In this document: piece after piece, positions 1-6,953 of the stretch | Numbering within the stretch: the stretch's first letter is position 1 | Layout: each line of letters starts with the position of its first letter | Assembly (NCBI GenBank): GCA_913056245.1 | Contig: CAJXME010000005.1 | Coordinates: 1-14,556 of the forward strand | Direction of reading: 5' to 3' | Length of the DNA stretch: 14,556 nucleotides | DNA from: an uncultured Alphaproteobacteria bacterium | GTDB taxonomy: Bacteria > Pseudomonadota > Alphaproteobacteria > Puniceispirillales > UBA1172 | Translations under genes and position numbers: made by a program | Notes under the pieces: generated by a model | What the model was told of the DNA's origin: nothing | Seen by the model: the letters and a program-made list of their open reading frames with translations, nothing else | Database searches by the model: none

Positions 1-2
1 AG

Positions 3-173
3 GGGAGAGCGGGGCACGATCTCGCCATAGCCTAGCGTGGTCAGGTTGATGAAACAGTAGTACATCAGGTCGTTGAGGGGATTCTCTCCACTGACAGCGA
101 ATGAGCCAGGATTTAGAGATTCGACACTGATAAACAGGAGGCCACCTGTAAGCCCCAGCAGCCAGTATCCCAC
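3..173 (-). other. Fragment of an ion-channel (two-TM, Ion_trans_2-like) gene fused to the glutamine synthetase
   Basis: This is the last 57 codons of the leftward reading frame before the window edge. They encode a hydrophobic segment, a short extracellular-type loop (SLNPGSFAVSGENPLND), a pore helix and the filter TLGYGE followed by IVP. That order is typical of bacterial two-TM potassium channels, where the filter reads T-[VL]-G-Y-G-[DE]. Codon choice differs from the rest of the window: Tyr is mostly TAC, and TCT, CTA, GGA, ACA, AGT and TCA appear in a short span, whereas the glutamine synthetase part prefers TAT, GAT and GGC. This suggests DNA of another origin. The channel is incomplete here; its C-terminal helix would lie beyond position 1. 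The exact junction cannot be fixed because both parents are hydrophobic around residues 364-380; I place it near 165-190. Confidence 0.6.
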
Positions 174-1292
174 CATGGCGGCAAAGATGAAGGCGATGGC
201 AAGATACGGATTGATATCCGCGCTCGAACAGCGGTGTTCTAAACGGCGGGCTTCAGGGCCGCTTTGGGGGATGCGGAAACTGACGGTGCGATTGTTATGC
301 CCCCAACTGCGATCAATCGGCGCGTAATGCCCCGGCTGAATGCGGCGCCACGCATTGGCGTTAGCGGCAAAGACCGCCATGGACGCCCCTAAGCATTGCC
401 CCATGCCAGCGGCGGCGTATTGCAGATTAGGATGGCTTTCCGGCTCTTCGCCCTCGGCTTCCGCCATAAGGTTTTGACCTTGCGCGTCCAGCAAACTGGC
501 ATGGAGGTGAAATCCACTGCCGGTATCGTCATCAAAGGGCTTGCCCATGAAGGTCACGTCATAGCCATGATCGCGCGCAATAATCCGCGTGATGCGGCGC
601 AGCAAGACCGCTTCATCCGCCGCTCTTAAACCATCTTTGCGATGCTTAAGGTTGATTTCAAACTGACTCTTGCCGTATTCGGAAATCGCGGCATCGGCCC
701 CCACGGCGACCGCATCACAAGCGGTTTTGATGGCATCGATCACCGGGCTAAATTCATCATAAGCATCGAGCCCATAGACCTGCCCCATGGGTTGCGGGGT
801 GCCGGTCAGCGAGGTGGAAGCGATTTGCCCCATCCCCATATCGTCCAGTTTTGGATCGATCAAATAGAATTCCAATTCCGGCGCGATGACGGGATAAATG
901 CCAAGGCTGTGGATTCGCGCCAAAACGCGTTCAAGCGCCCCCCTTGGGTCAATCGCGTGCGGCTGACCATCATGATCCATCATCTGAATCATCACCGCCG
1001 CCTTCTTGCCGTCACTGCCCGGCAGAATGTGCAGGGTATCGGGGATCACCCGCCAGGGGAAATCCGCATCGCCTGTTTCCCAAACCAAGCCTGTTTCGGG
1101 GACGGATTCCCCGGTGACGTCCGTGCCAAAGACGCTGGCGGGGAGCAACACCCCTTCGTTAAGGAGTTTTTTCAAGGACGCCGCGGGCAAGACTTTCCCC
1201 CGCATAACCCCATGCAAATCCGCGAACATCGCGGTCACGGTTTCCAAATCTGGGTAAGCCGCGTTAAAGGCACGAGCCGTTTCCGATAACAT
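3..1292 (-). CDS. PuuA-like glutamine synthetase family protein, partial, joined in frame to a potassium-channel-like segment
   Basis: Starts at ATG 1292 behind an AAAGGA Shine-Dalgarno and stays open to the window edge (430 residues). Residues 1-373 are a glutamine-synthetase fold of the gamma-glutamylputrescine synthetase (PuuA) type, which ligates glutamate to putrescine or a related amine using ATP. Visible motifs are PELEFYLID (about 138-146, metal-binding Glu), SEYGKSQFEINL (204-215), GSGFHLHAS (258-266), SWGHNNRTVSFRIP (329-342) and RRLEHRCSSADINPY (349-363). The order and spacing match PuuA from memory. The family normally has about 80-100 more residues after NPY. Here, from about residue 374, the protein instead reads VGYWLLGLTGGLLF (membrane segment) and then NPLNDLMYYCFINLTTLGYGE, which is cut here at 20 residues in spirit: the key part is the potassium-channel selectivity filter TTLGYGE at 418-424. 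The gene diverges from the aminotransferase/agmatinase pair, supporting a polyamine role. The enzyme call is firm at family level; the exact substrate is inferred, and the fusion may be an assembly artefact. Confidence 0.85.
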   Translation of the reverse strand, partial: MLSETARAFNAAYPDLETVTAMFADLHGVMRGKVLPAASLKKLLNEGVLLPASVFGTDVTGESVPETGLVWETGDADFPWRVIPDTLHILPGSDGKKAAVMIQMMDHDGQPHAIDPRGALERVLARIHSLGIYPVIAPELEFYLIDPKLDDMGMGQIASTSLTGTPQPMGQVYGLDAYDEFSPVIDAIKTACDAVAVGADAAISEYGKSQFEINLKHRKDGLRAADEAVLLRRITRIIARDHGYDVTFMGKPFDDDTGSGFHLHASLLDAQGQNLMAEAEGEEPESHPNLQYAAAGMGQCLGASMAVFAANANAWRRIQPGHYAPIDRSWGHNNRTVSFRIPQSGPEARRLEHRCSSADINPYLAIAFIFAAMVGYWLLGLTGGLLFISVESLNPGSFAVSGENPLNDLMYYCFINLTTLGYGEIVPRSP

Positions 1293-1340
1293 TAATTTCC
1301 TTTCCGCCGCCAGCCCAACCGTTGTTCCTGCTGGTTCAAC

Positions 1341-1369
1341 TTGGCGATACGGCAAAACCCACTTATAGT
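1341..1369 (+). promoter_or_regulatory. Predicted sigma70-type promoter of the aminotransferase-agmatinase operon
   Basis: A -35 element TTGGCG (1341-1346) and a -10 element TATAGT (1364-1369) are separated by exactly 17 bp. Transcription would start near 1376, about 27 nt before ATG 1403. This also argues against the upstream in-frame TTG at 1322 as start, since it would lie before the promoter. The match is by eye (4/6 and 5/6 to consensus). The divergent glutamine synthetase promoter must lie in the same 110-bp gap; TTGAAC-17-TATTGT on the opposite strand is a weak candidate. Confidence 0.5.
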
Positions 1370-1402
1370 AATGACAATAGCAACTTTACCAGCGGTGTTC
1401 AA

Positions 1403-2761
1403 ATGTCAGAATTGACCTTATCTGTATCCGATATCGATGTGCAACATCATCTTCATCCTTTCACCGATTATAAATCGATGAAGAAAGACGGCACGCGTAT
1501 CATCACCCATGCCGAAGGCCATTACATTATTGATAGCGACGGCAATCGTATTCTTGATGGCATGGCGGGGCTATGGTGCGTGAATGTCGGCTATGGCCGT
1601 CAATCGCTCGTTGATGCCGCGACCAAACAGATGGAAAATCTGCCCTATTACAACACCTTCTTCAAAACCAGCAACGCGCCAGCCGCGGAATTATCCCGCC
1701 GCCTTGCCACCATTGCCCCTGATGGTATCAACCATGTCTTCTTTGCCAATTCCGGTTCTGAGGCTAATGACACGATTGTTCGGATGGTTCGCCATTTCTG
1801 GGCGCTTGAGGGCAAGCCTGAAAAGAAAGTGATCATCAGCCGCGAATACGGCTATCACGGCAGCACGACCATCGCCGCCAGCATGGGCGGTATGGCCGCG
1901 ATGCATGGCCAAGCCGCGCAATTGCCAGACTTTCATCACATCAAGCCACCTTATAGCTTCCTTTATCAAGGCAATATGGATGAAGCCACTTTTGCGGAAA
2001 CCGCCGCGTCATGGCTCGACGAAGCTATTCAGAAAATCGGCGCGGATCATATCGCCGCTTTCATCGCTGAGCCGATCCAAGGCGCGGGCGGGGTGATCAT
2101 TCCGCCGCAAGGCTATTTTGAACATATTCAGCGCATCTGCAAAAAGCACGATATTCTGTTTATCGCCGATGAAGTCATCACCGGCTATGGCCGCACGGGG
2201 CAATGGTTTGCCAGCCAGACCTTTGACCTTCAGCCTGACCTGATTGCCACCGCCAAAGGCTTGACCTCTGGTTATCAGCCGATGTCCGCCGTCCTAATCG
2301 GGGATCGTGTCGCCAATCGTTTGGTCGAAGATGGCGGTGAGTTCTACCACGGCTTCACCTATTCCGGTCACCCCGTTGCGGCGGCCGTGGCGCTCGCCAA
2401 TCTGGACATCATCGAAGAAGAAGACCTGATCACCCGCGTCCGCGAGGATACCGGCCCTTACCTCAACCAAGCCCTGCAAGTTTTGGCCGATCATCCCCTT
2501 GTCGGCGAAGTGCGGTCTTTCGGGATGTTGGCCGCCATCGAATTGGTGTCCGATAAAAATGGCCCTGTGCTGTTTGACAAACCTGGCACGGTCGGCACGA
2601 TTTGCCGCGATCATGCACTTGAGCGAGGCTTGATGATGCGGGCGGTGCGTGATGGCATGATCCTATCACCGCCATTGACCTATACCCGTGATGATATTGA
2701 CGAGTCGATCCGCATCGCCCACGCCGCCTTGGACGCCACTTTGGCGACAATACGAGGATAA
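1403..2761 (+). CDS. Class III omega-aminotransferase, probable putrescine/amine--pyruvate aminotransferase
   Basis: A 452-residue PLP enzyme that moves an amino group from an amine (probably putrescine or a similar diamine) to pyruvate or another oxo acid in the cytoplasm. Fold-type I class III hallmarks are visible: DGMAGLWCVNVGYG near 52-65, NSGSEANDT at 116-124 (PLP phosphate), YGYHGST around 149-155, IAEPIQGAGG at 221-230, IADEVITGYGRTG at 254-266 (Asp256 pairs with the PLP ring nitrogen) and the Schiff-base lysine K285 in TAKGLTSGYQP. The size and the GLWCVNVGYG signature fit the SpuC/omega-transaminase group; beta-alanine--pyruvate aminotransferase is the main alternative. I chose ATG 1403 (MSELTLSV) because the in-frame TTG at 1322 lies upstream of the promoter and encodes an unconvincing extension. 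No good Shine-Dalgarno precedes 1403. The agmatinase starts one base after the stop, so the two are co-transcribed; the PuuA-like gene diverges upstream. Confidence 0.9.
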   Translation: MSELTLSVSDIDVQHHLHPFTDYKSMKKDGTRIITHAEGHYIIDSDGNRILDGMAGLWCVNVGYGRQSLVDAATKQMENLPYYNTFFKTSNAPAAELSRRLATIAPDGINHVFFANSGSEANDTIVRMVRHFWALEGKPEKKVIISREYGYHGSTTIAASMGGMAAMHGQAAQLPDFHHIKPPYSFLYQGNMDEATFAETAASWLDEAIQKIGADHIAAFIAEPIQGAGGVIIPPQGYFEHIQRICKKHDILFIADEVITGYGRTGQWFASQTFDLQPDLIATAKGLTSGYQPMSAVLIGDRVANRLVEDGGEFYHGFTYSGHPVAAAVALANLDIIEEEDLITRVREDTGPYLNQALQVLADHPLVGEVRSFGMLAAIELVSDKNGPVLFDKPGTVGTICRDHALERGLMMRAVRDGMILSPPLTYTRDDIDESIRIAHAALDATLATIRG

Positions 2762-2762
2762 A

Positions 2763-3740
2763 ATGCCCGTCGATTACGTTAATTCCGATGCGGCTTTTCT
2801 AAGCGACAGCATCAAAGGCACGTCCCATGAAATGACCTATGGGGGGGCGCTTAGTTTTCTGCGGCGGAAATACACCCGCGATCTTAAAGGCACGGATGTT
2901 GTCGTCAGCGGCGTGCCTTTTGACGGGGCGGTGACCAATCGCCCCGGCTGCCGTTTTGGCCCCCGTGCTATCCGCGGGGCTTCGACGGAATTGGCCAGTC
3001 TTGAAGCCTTCCCCTTTGGGATTGATATTTTTGAAACCCTCGGGGTGGTGGATTATGGCGATTGCGCCTTGAATCCCCATGATCCGTCTTCGATACCTGA
3101 GGCGATCAGCAATCACGCCCGCGGCATCATCGCGTCTGGGGCGAAGATGTTGACCTTCGGCGGTGATCATTTTGTCTCCTATCCGCTGATCCGCGCCCAT
3201 GCCGAGGCCTATGGCCCCGTGGCGCTGGTGCAATTTGATGCGCATTGCGACACTTGGGATGATGGCGGCTCACCGCTTAATCACGGCTCGATGTTTCTTC
3301 ACGCCAAAGAAGACCAACTCATCGATGTTGATCATTCGATTCAAGTGGGGCTGAGGTCTTATAACGACAGCGACCATGGGTTTGAAATCCTGACCAGCCC
3401 TTGGGTGCATCGCAACGGGGTTGAAGCGGTGCTTGAGCGCATCATCAACCGCGTTGGGGATCGCCCCGCCTATATCACCTTTGATATCGATTGTCTTGAT
3501 CCGGCTTTTGCCCCGGGAACAGGCACGCCGGTGCCGGGGGGATTGGCATCATGGCAAGCGCTTGAATTGATCCGGGGGCTTAAGCCCTTGAAGATGATCG
3601 GCTTTGATTTGGTGGAAGTCTCACCGGCTTATGATCACGCTGATATCACCGCCATGGCGGCGGCGAATATCGCCCATGATTGGTTGGCCGTGATGGCGCT
3701 AAAGGCTGGGGCTGTTTCAAAACCTGTCGGGAATCTTTGA
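2763..3740 (+). CDS. speB: Agmatinase (agmatine ureohydrolase)
   Basis: A 325-residue ureohydrolase-family enzyme. Agmatinase hydrolyses agmatine to putrescine and urea in the cytoplasm with a binuclear manganese centre. The metal ligands are all visible: GGDH (His136), FDAHCDT (Asp159, His161, Asp163) and FDIDCLDPAFAPGTGTP (Asp241, Asp243). The N-terminal GVPFDGAVTNRPGCRFGP segment is typical of agmatinases. The start at ATG 2763 is supported by GAGG at 2754-2757, five bases upstream; a longer in-frame version would run back inside the aminotransferase gene. It follows the aminotransferase by one base, so its product putrescine is probably the substrate of its neighbours. Related ureohydrolases (guanidinobutyrase, guanidinopropionase) share these motifs, so the substrate is very likely but not proven. 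It converges on a leftward small gene with only 6 bp between stops, and I saw no terminator there. Confidence 0.93.
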   Translation: MPVDYVNSDAAFLSDSIKGTSHEMTYGGALSFLRRKYTRDLKGTDVVVSGVPFDGAVTNRPGCRFGPRAIRGASTELASLEAFPFGIDIFETLGVVDYGDCALNPHDPSSIPEAISNHARGIIASGAKMLTFGGDHFVSYPLIRAHAEAYGPVALVQFDAHCDTWDDGGSPLNHGSMFLHAKEDQLIDVDHSIQVGLRSYNDSDHGFEILTSPWVHRNGVEAVLERIINRVGDRPAYITFDIDCLDPAFAPGTGTPVPGGLASWQALELIRGLKPLKMIGFDLVEVSPAYDHADITAMAAANIAHDWLAVMALKAGAVSKPVGNL

Positions 3741-3746
3741 TCGTCG

Positions 3747-3944
3747 TTACGATTGCGGGTCAATCACGCATTCCGCCCCATCGCAACAGGGCATGGCATT
3801 GACCCCGCAATGGGCGCATTGACCATGCCCATGCACCCAGACCAATTGTTCCGGCTGACCGCAAAAAAGGCATCGCGCCATATCCTGTTGATCGGAAGGT
3901 CGGGCGGGGGTGGTCTGTTTCTTTTGGTCGCTTGAGATTGCCAT
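3747..3944 (-). CDS. Small cysteine-rich zinc-ribbon-like protein, function unknown
   Basis: A 65-residue protein with a polar N-terminus and a compact cysteine cluster. CLFCG (Cys25, Cys28) and CAHCG (Cys43, Cys46) form two CxxC knuckles 14 residues apart, the usual zinc-ribbon spacing, with VWVHGHGQ between them. A further CC at 53-54 and Cys59 follow, so a second metal or disulfide site is possible. I recall similar short VWVHGH/CAHCG proteins as conserved hypotheticals in alphaproteobacteria but cannot name a family. The ATG at 3944 lies 9 bases after the EamA transporter stop, so the two are probably co-transcribed, although no clear Shine-Dalgarno is visible. A shorter start at 3881 (MARCLFCG) would keep the whole ribbon. 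No membrane segment or signal peptide. The opposite strand carries an overlapping ORF without recognisable motifs, which I consider a shadow. Confidence 0.65.
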   Translation of the reverse strand: MAISSDQKKQTTPARPSDQQDMARCLFCGQPEQLVWVHGHGQCAHCGVNAMPCCDGAECVIDPQS

Positions 3945-3953
3945 GAAATGATC

Positions 3954-4811
3954 TTATCGCGTTTGCGGTTTATTGACCAGCCAGACGCCGATGCTGGCCA
4001 CGATAAAGCCGATGATCCCAATCAGCCCAAGCACTTCACCAAAAGCAAAATAGCCCATCACGGCGGATACTGGCGGCACCATGAAAAACAGACTGGAGGT
4101 CGCCGCCATTTGCCCTGAACGGATCAACACCATCAGGATGGTCACCGCGCCAATCGATACCGTCGCCACGATCCAGATCATCGCCAAGGTGACTTCCAAG
4201 GTCCACGTCAAATGATAGGTCTCGACCGTCATGAGCAAAACCCCATAGAAGATGGACGCGGCGATGGCTTGCAGAAAATTGCCCGTCACCAAATCAATGC
4301 CGCCGCCATAACGCTTTTGCAAAATTGTTCCGGTGGCCATGGCGCTCACCGCCACCAAGCAAGACACGAGGCCGATCATGGGAATCTCGCCCCCCAATCG
4401 CGGGGTGACCACCAAGCCGACGCCGATCATGCCAAGGACAATCCCCAGCCATTGCAACTGGCGCACCCTTTCCCCCAACAAACTCAAGGCCAAAAGCGCG
4501 GTTAAAAGCGGTTGGATCGAAACGATCAGCGAAGCGATTCCCGACGGCGTGCCTTTCGAGATGGCGTAAAACACCCCGCCCAGATAAACCCCATGCATCA
4601 ACATGCCCGCGATCATTGTTGGCAGAATATCTTTGCGCTGAGGCCAGCGCCGCCGCATGACCAACACCATGACGCCAAAGATCGCGCTGACAATCAAAAA
4701 CCGCGTGAAGAGAAAACTAAAAGGCCCCGCGCCCATCAACCCGTATTTGGCGGATATAAACGCGCTCGCCCAAAGGATCACAAAAATAAAAGGGTAAAAA
4801 CGTTGCGGCAT
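3954..4811 (-). CDS. EamA/DMT-superfamily transporter (drug/metabolite exporter type)
   Basis: An integral membrane protein of about 285 residues with ten predicted transmembrane helices in two homologous EamA halves, as in RhaT/YdcZ/YedA-type permeases. These proteins usually export amino acids, purines or other metabolites; the substrate cannot be read from sequence. Visible family features are FVILWASAF in helix 1, FTRFLIVSAIF in helix 2, SKGTPSGIASLIVSIQPLLTA cut to its core PSGIASLIVSIQPLLTALLA (end of the first half), GERVRQLQWLGIVLGMIGV and, in the second half, SSLFFMVPPVSAVMGYFAFG then LGLIGIIGFIVASIGVWLV. I chose ATG 4811 (MPQRFYPF) because GAGG lies nine bases upstream; ATG 4832 has an AAAGGG four bases upstream and is nearly as good, while ATG 4859 has no ribosome site. 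The small zinc-ribbon gene follows after 9 bases. Divergent from the FAD monooxygenase. Confidence 0.88.
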   Translation of the reverse strand: MPQRFYPFIFVILWASAFISAKYGLMGAGPFSFLFTRFLIVSAIFGVMVLVMRRRWPQRKDILPTMIAGMLMHGVYLGGVFYAISKGTPSGIASLIVSIQPLLTALLALSLLGERVRQLQWLGIVLGMIGVGLVVTPRLGGEIPMIGLVSCLVAVSAMATGTILQKRYGGGIDLVTGNFLQAIAASIFYGVLLMTVETYHLTWTLEVTLAMIWIVATVSIGAVTILMVLIRSGQMAATSSLFFMVPPVSAVMGYFAFGEVLGLIGIIGFIVASIGVWLVNKPQTR

Positions 4812-4923
4812 TAATGGTGGCCTCAATGACATTGACCCTTTACTATGGCACAAATTCATCGCAAAGGGTTAAGGCTTTCATCGCGTTGATGGCAGAACCC
4901 AATCGGTTTTCAAGGGAGTCTTA

Positions 4924-6096
4924 ATGGCCAGATCGTCTTCATCTCATTCGATTGCTTTTGCGGGAGATGGTATCGCGAGCCGCGCCATGGCTTTGGCCTT
5001 GGCTCAAATGGGATGGGCGTCGACCATCATCGCCCCCAAGAGCAAGACATTGATGGGCGGCATCCAATTGGCGCCGAACGGATGGGCCGCGCTCAACAAA
5101 CTGGGCCTTGATCAATTGGGCATGGGGGATGATCTCCAACCCCACGCGATCCCCCTTGCGATGATGCGGCTTTTGTCCTTATCCACCGGCAATAGCCTTG
5201 TCCATATCCCCCTCAATGATCGCGCCAACCGCAGCCCTTACACCAGCATGACGCGCCAAGGCTTGGCCGCAACCTTGAAGGCGGCGGCGCAAAAAACTAA
5301 AAAAGTCACGTGGCAAACCGGCATCATCACCGCCGTGTCTTGCCAGAATAATCGTGCCACCATGACCTTTAAGGATGGTCAAACTGAGGTGGTCGATTGG
5401 CTGATTGGCGGTGACGGGATTGATGGGGTCTGCCGCCGCTATGTCGCCGCCGATGATCACGCCGCCCCCCAAGCATACAGCCGCAAGGCGTTTCGCTTGG
5501 TCTTGCCCGCAAAAGATTGCCCCCATAACCTAACGGCGCGTGCCAGCAATGTTTGGCTGGGGGATGGCGGGCATTTTGTTCATTACCCCATCGCTACCGG
5601 TGACGTTAATCTGGTGGCGGTGATGCCAAAAGCCGCTGACCTCGATGATCTGGCGCGTTTGGTGAGCCAACATCCGCAAGGCGATTTCTTGGTGGATTAC
5701 GTCACCCAACACCGCGATCAAATCAATCAACAGCCGCTCTATGCCTTGCCGCAACTGGACGCGATGCAACGCCAGCGGGTGCTGGTGATCGGTGATGCCG
5801 CGCATCCGATGCCGCCGCATTTGGCGCAAGGCGCGGGGCAAACCTTGATTGACGCCGCCAGTTTGATGGCCACGTTAAGCGATATGAACATCAACCCCGG
5901 CGATGATTTGCAACCGGCATTTACCCGCTGGGCAGGCGAGCGCAACCGCCAAACCCGAGCGATCCGCCTCAACGCTGAACGCGCCGGCAAAATCTTTGGC
6001 CTTGACGGGCCTTTGGCGCAATTGCGCAATCTTGGCCTTGCCACCATCGGCGGCCGCGTCTTAACCAAGCAATTGGAAGAGATTTGGTCGGCATAA
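4924..6096 (+). CDS. FAD-dependent monooxygenase (UbiH/salicylate-hydroxylase-like)
   Basis: A 390-residue class A flavoprotein hydroxylase; such enzymes use NAD(P)H and O2 to hydroxylate aromatic or polyketide-like substrates. The N-terminal FAD Rossmann motif is degenerate: AGDGIASRAMALALAQMG (13-30) has Ser at the third glycine of GxGxxG. GIQLAPNGWAALNKLGL (46-62) and MTRQGL (109-114, substrate/FAD Arg111) match the salicylate-hydroxylase group. The DG motif is GGDGID (162-167), and the second FAD motif is GDAAHPMPPHLAQGAGQ (290-306), strongly conserved. The start is supported by AAGGGAG at 4912-4918, five bases upstream. It stands alone between a divergent transporter and a convergent BI-1 gene and ends at a hairpin terminator, so context gives no substrate. 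Ubiquinone hydroxylase is an alternative, but the GIQLAPN segment favours the aromatic-hydroxylase branch. Confidence 0.85.
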   Translation: MARSSSSHSIAFAGDGIASRAMALALAQMGWASTIIAPKSKTLMGGIQLAPNGWAALNKLGLDQLGMGDDLQPHAIPLAMMRLLSLSTGNSLVHIPLNDRANRSPYTSMTRQGLAATLKAAAQKTKKVTWQTGIITAVSCQNNRATMTFKDGQTEVVDWLIGGDGIDGVCRRYVAADDHAAPQAYSRKAFRLVLPAKDCPHNLTARASNVWLGDGGHFVHYPIATGDVNLVAVMPKAADLDDLARLVSQHPQGDFLVDYVTQHRDQINQQPLYALPQLDAMQRQRVLVIGDAAHPMPPHLAQGAGQTLIDAASLMATLSDMNINPGDDLQPAFTRWAGERNRQTRAIRLNAERAGKIFGLDGPLAQLRNLGLATIGGRVLTKQLEEIWSA

Positions 6097-6124
6097 AAAA
6101 ACGCCCGACCAAGGCCGGGCGTTT
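6097..6124. terminator. Bidirectional Rho-independent terminator between convergent genes
   Basis: The inverted repeat AAACGCCCG (6099-6107) and CGGGCGTTT (6116-6124) forms a 9-bp GC-rich stem with an 8-base loop. Read leftward it is followed by seven U, so it is strong for the BI-1 gene; read rightward the tail is UUUCUCGU, weaker for the monooxygenase. It begins directly after the monooxygenase stop codon and 20 bases beyond the BI-1 stop, exactly where a shared terminator of convergent genes is expected. Confidence 0.9.
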
Positions 6125-6144
6125 CTCGTAATCTGAGATAGAGG

Positions 6145-6888
6145 CTATTCGCGATTGCCGAAAAGCCGCAACATCATGATGAACATGTTGATGAAATCCA
6201 AGTAGAGCGACAACGCGCCATGGATGGATTTCTTTTGCGCCGCTTCGCGGCTATCACCGGCCATGTACATGGATTTGATCTTTTGTGTGTCCCAAGCGGT
6301 GAGGCCAGCAAAGAGCAGCACCCCGATGATGGAAATGATGAATTCCATCCCTTGCGACTGAACAAAGATATTCACCAAACTGGCGATGATCAAACCAATC
6401 AAGCCCATGATCAAAAATGCACCCATTGGGGCAAGATTGCGCTTGGTGGTGTAGCCATAAAGGCTTAGCCCTGCGAAAGCACCGGCGGTGACAAAGAAGG
6501 CCCGTGCCACGGATGCGCCTGTATAGGTGATCAGCAAAGACGACAGCGACATGCCCATCAAGGCCGAGAAAATGTAAAACAGCGTTTTGGCTTTGGATGC
6601 GCTCATGGCGTGCATGCGCGCGGACATCCAAAAGACCATGCCCAATGGCGCGAAGGCGATCACCCACATCAGCGGTGAAGCCAAGACCAATTGGCCAAAG
6701 CCGGTCAGCACTTGTTGGCCGCTGGCGGTGGTGGTCACTGACAGCATTTTTGTGCCGTAAGCAAACAGCCCCGTCAGGGCAAGCGCGGTGGTCATGTAAT
6801 TATAAACACCGAGCATATAGGCGCGTAGGCCAAGATCAATATCCGCCGCAGAAGCTGCTGCGGAATTCATATAACGTGGATCGTTCAT
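6145..6888 (-). CDS. Bax inhibitor-1 (BI-1/YccA/YbhL) family membrane protein
   Basis: A 247-residue protein with seven hydrophobic helices in the UPF0005/BI-1 family. Bacterial members sit in the inner membrane; the Bacillus homologue YetJ is a pH-sensitive calcium leak channel, and E. coli YccA interacts with FtsH, but roles elsewhere are unsettled. Family hallmarks are LRAYMLGVYNYM before helix 1, TAWDTQKIK (197-205, Asp200) and ALSLYLDFINMF (225-236, Asp231); these two aspartates correspond to the pH-sensing pair of the family. The ATG at 6888 has a near-perfect Shine-Dalgarno AGGAGGGAG (6893-6901), the strongest in the window, suggesting high translation. It has a promoter-like element of its own upstream and a strong terminator downstream, so it can be expressed apart from the preceding rlmN. 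Confidence 0.93.
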   Translation of the reverse strand: MNDPRYMNSAAASAADIDLGLRAYMLGVYNYMTTALALTGLFAYGTKMLSVTTTASGQQVLTGFGQLVLASPLMWVIAFAPLGMVFWMSARMHAMSASKAKTLFYIFSALMGMSLSSLLITYTGASVARAFFVTAGAFAGLSLYGYTTKRNLAPMGAFLIMGLIGLIIASLVNIFVQSQGMEFIISIIGVLLFAGLTAWDTQKIKSMYMAGDSREAAQKKSIHGALSLYLDFINMFIMMLRLFGNRE

Positions 6889-6924
6889 GGAACTCCCTCC
6901 TGAGTGTTCGAAATCCTTAAAACA

Positions 6925-6953
6925 AAGGTAACAACGGATCGTGACGATTTCAA
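6925..6953 (-). promoter_or_regulatory. Predicted promoter of the BI-1 family gene
   Basis: On the minus strand, TTGAAA (-35, 6953-6948) and TACCTT (-10, 6930-6925) are 17 bp apart, and a TG one base before the -10 gives an extended -10 (TGTTACCTT). The -35 is 5/6 but the -10 only 3/6 to consensus. It lies in the 106-bp gap after rlmN. The same gap holds a short TGACG/CGTCA inverted repeat (about 6941-6961), which I do not interpret. Confidence 0.4.

Noticed and set aside
173..178. CCATGG (NcoI site) beside the glutamine synthetase/channel join, suggesting a cloning scar
   Set aside because: The same hexamer occurs several times elsewhere in the window, so it is not evidence of cloning.
642..1289. 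215-residue rightward ORF opposite the glutamine synthetase gene
   Set aside because: It is antisense to clear glutamine synthetase motifs and has no recognisable domain; its composition (rich in His, Arg, Gly, Pro) is that of a complement-strand shadow.
1322..1402. Upstream TTG start extending the aminotransferase by 27 residues
   Set aside because: It lies before the predicted promoter, and the extension is unlike family N-termini.
2688..2762. Extended agmatinase N-terminus overlapping the aminotransferase
   Set aside because: ATG 2763 has a good GAGG site, and the extension is just another frame of the aminotransferase gene.
2799..3245. 148-residue ORF antisense to agmatinase
   Set aside because: It is a shadow of the conserved agmatinase coding sequence, with no motif or ribosome site.
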